Positions 14,912 through 19,356 of a stretch of DNA of 19,356 bases are shown in pieces. The position numbers and the translations under genes were made by a program. The notes under the pieces were generated by a model. The model worked only from the letters and a program-made list of their open reading frames with translations, searched no databases and had not been told where the DNA came from. The stretch lies in assembly GCA_021851985.1 (NCBI GenBank), contig JAJZOS010000005.1, positions 1-19,356 of the forward strand. The letters are read 5' to 3'. Every line of letters starts with the position of its first letter. Positions within the stretch are counted from its first letter, which is position 1. This stretch comes from Microcaldota archaeon. Its GTDB lineage: Archaea > Micrarchaeota > Micrarchaeia > Micrarchaeales > CABMGC01.

Positions 14912-15373
14912 TCATTGTATGGGCTGCGGAGCACTTTTTGCCTGCTGCTTGGATCTTGCTTTTTCGTATACGGCAAGAAGCATACTTGACAGCAGCCCCC
15001 CTATAAAGGCTATGGCTATAAAGAATGTCTGATATGTAAGCTTGAATGACATTACATTTATTGTTGGCTGCGTGCCTGGAAACATGCGCGGCAGCGCCAC
15101 ATAGAAAAGTATGAAAAATATTGGCAGGATTATGAATGTGGCCTTGAGCTGGTGCCTCATGCTCTCGGATGCGAGGGAGGTTATCTCCTTTTGCTTCTGC
15201 GCCATAAGCTCTTTTGTCGCGTCTTTGCCCATTGCTTTAAGCTCTGCCATCTTTGCGTTCATCTCTACCTTGATCTGTTTTATCCTTGCATAGTTTGACG
15301 CCTTCCTTTGCACCACTACCGATAACATTACATATGCAATCGCTATTACTGCTATTTCCAATGCTAGTGTCAA
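14912..15373 (-). CDS. DUF106 membrane protein (EMC3/TMCO1-like insertase)
   Basis: Archaeal relative of the Oxa1/YidC/EMC3/TMCO1 membrane insertases, thought to help insert membrane proteins. It has an N-terminal membrane segment, a charged helical hairpin rich in Lys/Glu (about 25-65), a membrane segment TFIILPIFFILFYVALP and a third (FFIAIAFIGGLLSSMLLAVY). This three-TM plus cytosolic coiled-coil plan is the family hallmark. The start is a choice between GTG 15382 and TTG 15373. I prefer TTG because AGGTGA ends 5 bases before it, while the GTG would lie inside that ribosome binding site. It is the second gene of the adkA operon. Confidence 0.88.
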   Translation of the reverse strand: MTLALEIAVIAIAYVMLSVVVQRKASNYARIKQIKVEMNAKMAELKAMGKDATKELMAQKQKEITSLASESMRHQLKATFIILPIFFILFYVALPRMFPGTQPTINVMSFKLTYQTFFIAIAFIGGLLSSMLLAVYEKARSKQQAKSAPQPIQ

Positions 15374-15389
15374 AATATTCACCTGCCCT

Positions 15390-15965
15390 CTAATCTTTGC
15401 CGAAGAACTCCTGAGTTATGGCCTGAACCTCGTTTATTGCTTCAGCGGAGTGTCCTTCTTTATTGTATATTATATATATTGGGATATTTAAATATACCGC
15501 AAAGGTGGATATTATTGATATGTTTACACTTCGCCATTCGTCGATTTCTGCCGTTGTGTCATTCTCCCTCACCCTTGTCTTGTCCCTCTTCCTCCTGTTG
15601 AATATCTCCTCTGAAGAAGCGTCTATGTAGATTATTGCGCTTATCCTTATCTTCTCAAGCTCGGCAATTGAAAACCCGGGGCGGTATCTCCTGCCATTCT
15701 TTACTGATGCGTGGGTATCTATTATTGCATCCTGCTTTTCGTCTATTATTTTCTGCATTACCTCGTTTCTTATGAGTATTGTACTCTTGTCGTCTATTGC
15801 GCGGATTCGATCCCTATCGGTTATGCCGAACTTTTCCTTCATTATGTCCAGCATTTCATTGCCCATATTGAGAAGCTTGAATCTGCCGGATGGTTTTGAA
15901 ATGCCATTGAGTATGGTTGATTTTCCGGCGCCTGGTGTTCCGGTCAGGAGTATGAGCTTTGTCAT
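15390..15965 (-). CDS. adkA: archaeal adenylate kinase
   Basis: Interconverts ATP + AMP and 2 ADP. The 191-residue length and sequence style fit the archaeal AdkA family rather than bacterial Adk: P-loop GTPGAGKST (8-16), then LLNMGNEMLDI, DRIRAIDDKS, the IIDTHASVKNGRRYRPGF block, and RRKRDKTRVRENDT in the lid. TGAGGT lies 3 bases before the ATG. It heads the five-gene operon here; in most archaea secY would precede it, but the gene upstream is divergent and unrelated. Confidence 0.94.
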   Translation of the reverse strand: MTKLILLTGTPGAGKSTILNGISKPSGRFKLLNMGNEMLDIMKEKFGITDRDRIRAIDDKSTILIRNEVMQKIIDEKQDAIIDTHASVKNGRRYRPGFSIAELEKIRISAIIYIDASSEEIFNRRKRDKTRVRENDTTAEIDEWRSVNISIISTFAVYLNIPIYIIYNKEGHSAEAINEVQAITQEFFGKD

Positions 15966-16006
15966 TGGACCTCACGATTTAATTGAATTATATGATATCA
16001 GAAAAG

Positions 16007-16018
16007 CTTAATATAATT
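16007..16018 (-). promoter_or_regulatory. TATA element of the adkA operon
   Basis: The plus-strand CTTAATATAATT is a TATA box on the minus strand. It predicts a leader of about 20 bases that includes the GAGGT ribosome binding site. A second AT-rich element at 15986-15994 is an alternative. Confidence 0.4.
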
Positions 16019-16072
16019 GGCTGTAAACAGGCAGCTAATGATATGGGTACAGGAACTACTATTGCACAAAAA

Positions 16073-16082
16073 CTATTTATAG
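16073..16082 (+). promoter_or_regulatory. TATA box of the gene at 16110
   Basis: CTATTTATAG predicts transcription from about 16104, just before the ATG at 16110. The GTG at 16101 would then lie outside the mRNA, which decides the start. Confidence 0.5.
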
Positions 16083-16109
16083 TTCTGGAATAATGACATT
16101 GTGTATAAT

Positions 16110-16523
16110 ATGCAGATATTAAGGGTGCCGGGGCTTGCCGGGCTGTCTACAGGCAAGGAACAAGAGAAATTGGAAAGGATTGCAGACAGCATAAATAAGG
16201 ATAAGAAGCTAAGAAATGACCTTCTTAGGGCTGTGCGGAAGGGAGAAGCTGGGGACATTGGCGATATTAAGATATCGATAGGAGTATACAGAGAGGCCAA
16301 TTTGATAGAAAAGGTTTTCTTGGGTGTCGTAAGGTTTGCGCTGAGCGAAATACATCCAGTGGTAAATGCACTTATGATGATAGACCTGAATGGCGCTATA
16401 AGACTGATCCCTGACAAGAAAGTAGCGAAGAGCGTGAATGTAATAATAAATGCAATAAAAGGAGACGTGAATAAGGTAGTGATTAAGGTTTCTGAGCTTG
16501 ATCCAGGATTCGGGAAGAAATAG
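16110..16523 (+). CDS. conserved-looking protein of unknown function
   Basis: A 137-residue protein I do not recognise. The N-terminus reads LRVPGLAGLSTGKEQ, then a charged helix (KLERIADSINKDKKLRNDLL), a short linker rich in G/D/I, a hydrophobic helix (IEKVFLGVVRFALSEIH) and a C-terminal half with alternating valines. No signal peptide or clear membrane span is seen; it may be a small alpha/beta domain. It is likely co-transcribed with the HAD phosphatase gene about 50 bases downstream. Its N-terminal coding segment (16122-16186) recurs in the mosaic at 18629-18693. The few changes there are synonymous or conservative, so related functional copies exist, which supports a real gene. Confidence 0.7.
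   Translation: MQILRVPGLAGLSTGKEQEKLERIADSINKDKKLRNDLLRAVRKGEAGDIGDIKISIGVYREANLIEKVFLGVVRFALSEIHPVVNALMMIDLNGAIRLIPDKKVAKSVNVIINAIKGDVNKVVIKVSELDPGFGKK
16122..16186 (+). repeat. segment matched by the mosaic at 18629-18693
   Basis: 65 bases near the start of the unknown gene match 18629-18693 with 2 mismatches (one synonymous CAA/CAG, one Glu/Asp). Similarity stops abruptly after TTGCAGA. Confidence 0.85.
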
Positions 16524-16573
16524 TCCGTAATGGTACAGCTGCTTGACGGAATGGTTTGTATGCAGGCAATCTT

Positions 16574-17350
16574 ATGATAAAACTGATGGCTCTTGACGTT
16601 GATGGGGTAGTGAGGGATTCTTCAACCCTTGTTTATGAATGTTATAGGATAGGCCTTGATGAGATAGGCCTTGGAAAGAGATTCTTGGAGGAATTCACAG
16701 TTAAAGATTTGTGGCATTTTAAGGGTCTTGGGAGATTAAACAGCAAGAGGGAATCGATAAAGGCGATAGCTGTTTTACTCAATATTGAAAACAAGCCAAG
16801 GATATATGATATGATAAAACGGCAGGACGCCGAAGCTTTTATCTGGAATTTGGTGAGCATGAACAGCGAAAAATGCCCTGACGATGAGACAGTGGATGGC
16901 ATGGTTGACGCATATGCGGATATGTTTGAATCAGAGGATGCTGAGAAGCTTGTAAGAATTTACCCTGATGTGGAAGAAACAATAAACAAAGTCCACGCTG
17001 CAGGAAAGGAGATATCAATAGTTACAAATTCGGGGATAAACTCTGTGAAGAGGGATGTGCCAGATTCCATAATAAGTCTATGCAGCAATATAATAACCCC
17101 GAAGGATGTGACCATGGCAAAGCCTTCAGGAGAGGGATTGAAGCTGCTTTCAGAGCGCTCGGGGGTCATCCCTGAAGGGATAATATATTTAGGTGACGCA
17201 GTAATTGACATACGTGCTGCTAAGGATGCAGGGTGTATATCCGGAGCCCTCCTGTGCGGTATGGGCTTGAAGAAGCATCTAGAAATGGAAAGTCCAGATC
17301 ATATTTTCAAGGACATGAATGAAGCCGGAGAGTGGATTACGAATAATTAG
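16574..17350 (+). CDS. HAD-superfamily phosphatase
   Basis: A soluble phosphatase of the haloacid dehalogenase superfamily, 258 residues from this start. All four HAD motifs are present: LDVDGVV with nucleophile D8 and acid/base D10, IVTNSG, the lysine in MAKPSG, and GDAVIDI with the metal-binding aspartates. A helical cap of about 110 residues lies between motifs I and II, as in phosphoglycolate-phosphatase-like members. The ATG at 16574 puts motif I at the usual distance from the N-terminus; the TTG at 16556 is less likely. Substrate unknown; it could clear a phosphorylated metabolite. It is probably in one operon with the gene at 16110. Confidence 0.88.
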   Translation: MIKLMALDVDGVVRDSSTLVYECYRIGLDEIGLGKRFLEEFTVKDLWHFKGLGRLNSKRESIKAIAVLLNIENKPRIYDMIKRQDAEAFIWNLVSMNSEKCPDDETVDGMVDAYADMFESEDAEKLVRIYPDVEETINKVHAAGKEISIVTNSGINSVKRDVPDSIISLCSNIITPKDVTMAKPSGEGLKLLSERSGVIPEGIIYLGDAVIDIRAAKDAGCISGALLCGMGLKKHLEMESPDHIFKDMNEAGEWITNN

Positions 17351-17410
17351 TTTTGTTGGACATTAAAATAGATCTGCATGGCTCCTGCTCATTTTTTAAG
17401 CATTAGGAGG

Positions 17411-17420
17411 AATATAACTA
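17411..17420 (+). promoter_or_regulatory. TATA box of the ZIP transporter gene
   Basis: AATATAACTA is centred about 29 bases before the ATG at 17445 and follows a purine-rich AGGAGG that may act as a TFB recognition element. Confidence 0.4.
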
Positions 17421-17444
17421 AGTTATAGCGTTTGGTGTAAAGAC

Positions 17445-18209
17445 ATGGTTTCGTTTTATCTCACTATTGCACTCTCAATTGTAATGGGCTTTTCGGTATT
17501 TCTTTCAATGCCGATAATATTTTACAAAAAGATCAAGCTTAAGCAGATTCTTCTGCTCAATGCAATAGCTGCAGGTATGCTCGCATTTCTGCTAATGGAC
17601 ATTTATGGAGATGTAGCAGCGATATTTGGAAACAACACGATAATAGATCCGCTTGAGCTTGTGTTTATAGTAGCATTTGCAGTTTCGTTCCTGTTTTTCA
17701 TAATACCGAAGGGCAGCAGAGATCCGGAGGAAAATCCAAAGAGGACGTCGATACTTGCAGCTTTTGGAATTGGGCTTCAGAATCTTACTGAAGGCCTCGT
17801 ATTCGGCTCTGCTGCAGCTGCAGGCCTTATCACAATATACGCAATATCGGTGATAGGATTCACCTTGCAGAACATAACAGAAGGCTTCCCTATTGCCGCA
17901 TCGCTTGTGGGAACAAAGGTAAAAATAGAAAAGAAATTCATCACAGGCGCATTCCTCATAAGCGGCATGCCTACAATCATTGGGACGTTGATAGGATTGG
18001 TATTCTTTTCCAGCATATTCATAGTGTTCTTCGATGCCATTGCAAGTGCCGCCATATTATATGTGGTGTTAGTACTTTTCCATGTAAACATAAACAGGAG
18101 CAGATCAGAAGACAGGAAAGAGATAGACATGTTGGTCTGGCGCACATATGCAGGCATTCTCATAGGATTTATCATTGCCTATGTAGTCAACTATGTTGTA
18201 CTTGCCTAG
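17445..18209 (+). CDS. ZIP-family metal transporter
   Basis: Integral membrane protein of 254 residues with about eight membrane segments. It probably imports zinc or another divalent metal. The metal-site helices are visible as GIGLQNLTEGLVFG (TM4, residues 108-121) and GFTLQNITEGFPIA (TM5, 138-151), the counterparts of the family's HNxPEG and QNxPEG/QDxPEG motifs. The TM4 histidine is replaced by glutamine (Q112); E116 and E146 are kept. A charged loop (GSRDPEENPKR) before TM4 takes the place of the usual histidine-rich loop and contains no histidine. The stop TAG lies in a CTAG palindrome that also supplies the stop of the minus-strand frame at 18206. Confidence 0.85.
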   Translation: MVSFYLTIALSIVMGFSVFLSMPIIFYKKIKLKQILLLNAIAAGMLAFLLMDIYGDVAAIFGNNTIIDPLELVFIVAFAVSFLFFIIPKGSRDPEENPKRTSILAAFGIGLQNLTEGLVFGSAAAAGLITIYAISVIGFTLQNITEGFPIAASLVGTKVKIEKKFITGAFLISGMPTIIGTLIGLVFFSSIFIVFFDAIASAAILYVVLVLFHVNINRSRSEDRKEIDMLVWRTYAGILIGFIIAYVVNYVVLA

Positions 18210-18475
18210 ATACTTATTGCATAATTAATGGCAGATTTATGATCCGAGCCTGGCCTCTTGTTTTTAAGCATATACAAAATAGCTGCAATGATTATTATGA
18301 TGATTATGATTACTGCGATAAGAAGCATGCCTGAAGTTGAAGATGTAGCCTGGTGAGCAGGAGCGATTGCTGTTGTAGGAAGAATGGTTGAGATAGATGA
18401 AGCGTTTGAAGGCGTTTTTGGCGCTTTGCTAACTGAATGCTTCGCTTCCTGCAAGTACGAACAGGCAAGGACCAA
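18206..18475 (-). pseudogene. probable C-terminal anchor remnant of a surface protein
   Basis: The frame has no good start (TTG 18475 is the first candidate) and is open upstream into the scrambled region. It encodes a Ser/Thr/Pro/Ala-rich stalk, then a membrane span with a run of eight isoleucines, then a short basic tail (LKNKRPG). This is the usual C-terminal end of an archaeal secreted, membrane-anchored protein. I infer a truncated gene whose front part has been replaced by unrelated fragments. A small intact membrane protein is the alternative. The DNA of the isoleucine run is a low-complexity ATT/ATC/ATA stretch. Confidence 0.5.
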
Positions 18476-18500
18476 GTGACTTGTGCCACAGAGGACTTTA

Positions 18501-18577
18501 TTAGTTCTCCATGCCGTCCATTCCGCCAGGAGGCATGCCTCCAGGCATTCCTCCGCCAGCAGGCCTTGTGCCCTTTG
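18501..18577 (-). pseudogene. thermosome subunit C-terminal tail fragment
   Basis: On the minus strand these bases encode GTRPAGGGMPGGMPPGGMD followed by GMEN and a TAA stop. The Gly/Met repeat tail is the signature C-terminus of archaeal thermosome (group II chaperonin) subunits. Only about 25 codons are present, with no chaperonin domain before them. Instead the sequence passes directly into a secY-like segment. The donor thermosome gene is not in this window. Confidence 0.7.
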
Positions 18578-18638
18578 AGCTGGAGCACTATGCTTGACAA
18601 CACTATCGGACCTATCCCCATTGTTATGAGGGTGCCGG
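18576..18638 (-). pseudogene. secY fragment (plug/TM2 segment)
   Basis: 63 bases match secY 2203-2265 in the same orientation, with 58 identical by my alignment. On the minus strand they encode TLITMGIGPIVLSSIVLQL, against TLITVGIGPIVLSSIVLQL in SecY. The five base changes give three synonymous codons and one Val-to-Met, as expected if the source was a functional secY of a relative rather than a decayed local copy. It is joined to the thermosome tail on one side and to the fragment of the 16110 gene on the other. Confidence 0.85.
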
Positions 18639-18693
18639 GGCTTGCCGGGCTGTCTACAGGCAAGGAACAGGATAAATTGGAAAGGATTGCAGA
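18629..18693 (+). pseudogene. N-terminal fragment of the unknown gene at 16110
   Basis: 65 bases match 16122-16186 with 2 mismatches and encode RVPGLAGLSTGKEQDKLERI. The first ten bases (AGGGTGCCGG) are also shared with secY at 2256-2265, so the join falls within a 10-base microhomology. A plus-strand frame from ATG 18626 to TAA 18724 (32 codons) reads through the fragment and then differs from the parent, so a tiny expressed peptide cannot be excluded but has no other support. The 68 bases after the fragment are not recognised. Confidence 0.85.
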
Positions 18694-18761
18694 TGTGCTG
18701 AAGAATGATTACGGCATTGTCTAAAAATATGCGGCCTGTGCTGCTAATGCAAGACTAAGCA

Positions 18762-19356
18762 TCAGACCCTAATCAAATATCCCTTAACCTTCTCTTTGTT
18801 CGCCTCTAAATATGATTGCGTATCGATCTTCATTTCTATACTGCCTCTCTCTGCTCCCTGCCTCTCCAGGAACTTCAGGAAGTCTTTGGGTGTTTTATTT
18901 GTTGCACCTTCACTGAAGATTATAGTATCTGCTCCGTGCAGCTTTGCCCGTTCTTCAATATCCTTCCTTACCACTCCGAAGAAAGCATCATTCCTTATCC
19001 TCTCCCTGCCCTCCACAGAATCTACGAAGAGAACATTCCCTTCAATATAGCAGATTGCGCTTGCGCATACCTGTCCTCCAAATGAGTATCCTACGAGCAC
19101 TATGTTCGGATCCTTGCAGTAATTCAGCATCCCTTCATTTGCATACATTCCATTGATGCACGTGCATGCGAGTATTATCCTGCTGTCATAGTCAAGAGGG
19201 TTTTTGCTCTCGAAGGCATAGACGGTTCTTGATCCTGAAGCTGCAGGCCCGATGGATCTTACGCCTTCTGCAGCATCCATCACATCTGATATCTCCTCAA
19301 CCCCTGCACTGCGCAGCGCTTCTGCAGCGCTATCATAATCTCCATTCTTGAACAGC
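18762..19356 (-). CDS. alpha/beta-hydrolase-like protein, partial (5' end beyond window)
   Basis: The minus-strand frame is open to the window edge, so about the last 198 codons are seen and the start lies outside. The motif IVLVGYSFGGQ is a G-x-S-x-G nucleophile elbow after a hydrophobic strand, as in alpha/beta hydrolases. NVLFVDSVEG could be the following strand with the acid residue; a catalytic histidine is not obvious in the visible part. Nothing suggests secretion. The exact family and substrate are unknown. The M near 19283 is internal, because coding continues upstream with LFKNGDYDSAAEALRSAG. Confidence 0.65.
   Translation of the reverse strand, partial: LFKNGDYDSAAEALRSAGVEEISDVMDAAEGVRSIGPAASGSRTVYAFESKNPLDYDSRIILACTCINGMYANEGMLNYCKDPNIVLVGYSFGGQVCASAICYIEGNVLFVDSVEGRERIRNDAFFGVVRKDIEERAKLHGADTIIFSEGATNKTPKDFLKFLERQGAERGSIEMKIDTQSYLEANKEKVKGYLIRV

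Noticed and set aside
18310..18663. 117-codon minus-strand ORF starting MPVDSPASPGTLITMG
   Set aside because: It reads through the 16110-gene fragment in antisense, then secY in frame, then the thermosome tail in the wrong frame. It is a by-product of the mosaic, not a gene.
18437..18724. 95-codon plus-strand ORF ending in the 16110-gene fragment
   Set aside because: It is antisense to the thermosome and secY fragments for most of its length and has no promoter; only the final part matches a real coding sequence.

Overview
This window is archaeal chromosomal DNA. It carries an archaeal-type SecY, archaeal adenylate kinase (AdkA family), ribosomal proteins L34e and L14e, an archaeal-type cytidylate kinase and a DUF106 (EMC3/TMCO1-like) membrane insertase. 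Many genes begin about 25 bases after a TATA box, as expected for leaderless archaeal transcripts, while genes inside operons use GGTGAT or GAGGT ribosome binding sites. The moderate GC content, short spacers, DUF929 surface protein and broken-up ribosomal/sec cluster suggest a small-genome lineage such as Micrarchaeota/ARMAN-type archaea. That lineage call is an inference, not a proof.

Layout: (1) 1-572 holds the N-terminal part of an IS66-like transposase without its catalytic domain. (2) 576-3437, minus strand, is a tight operon: V4R-domain protein, secY, two-TM membrane protein. (3) 3509-5856, plus strand, is a nitrate/sulfonate-type ABC importer (fused double permease plus ATPase), and convergent to it at 6019-6507 is a free-standing AAA-associated domain of the kind usually fused to such ATPases. 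(4) 6626-9328 encodes a 900-residue metallophosphoesterase with a long coiled coil and what looks like a degenerate second phosphoesterase domain. (5) 9393-10933, minus strand, is a membrane/redox pair: a glycosylation-sequon-rich DUF929 thioredoxin-like protein and a CGC-containing membrane protein. (6) 10978-13113 holds deoC and a class III aminotransferase, convergent and sharing a palindromic stop. (7) 13198-13443 is a small membrane protein. (8) 13656-15965, minus strand, is the adkA-DUF106-rpl34e-cmk-rpl14e operon, without the secY that normally heads it. (9) 16110-18209, plus strand, holds an unknown protein, a HAD phosphatase and a ZIP-family metal transporter. (10) 18206-18724 is a mosaic of gene scraps. 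(11) 18762 to the window end is the 3' part of an alpha/beta-hydrolase-like gene.

The most unusual region is 18206-18724. Short pieces of at least three unrelated genes lie end to end: the Gly/Met-rich C-terminal tail of a thermosome (chaperonin) subunit, the plug/TM2 segment of secY, and the N-terminal coding segment of the unknown gene at 16110. They follow what may be the anchor end of a surface protein. At least one junction falls in a stretch shared by both partners. The pieces differ from the in-window copies mostly by synonymous or conservative changes, so they look as if they came from a related genome's functional copies. Other points of interest are the detached AAA-associated domain, the two-lobed metallophosphoesterase and the relocated secY.
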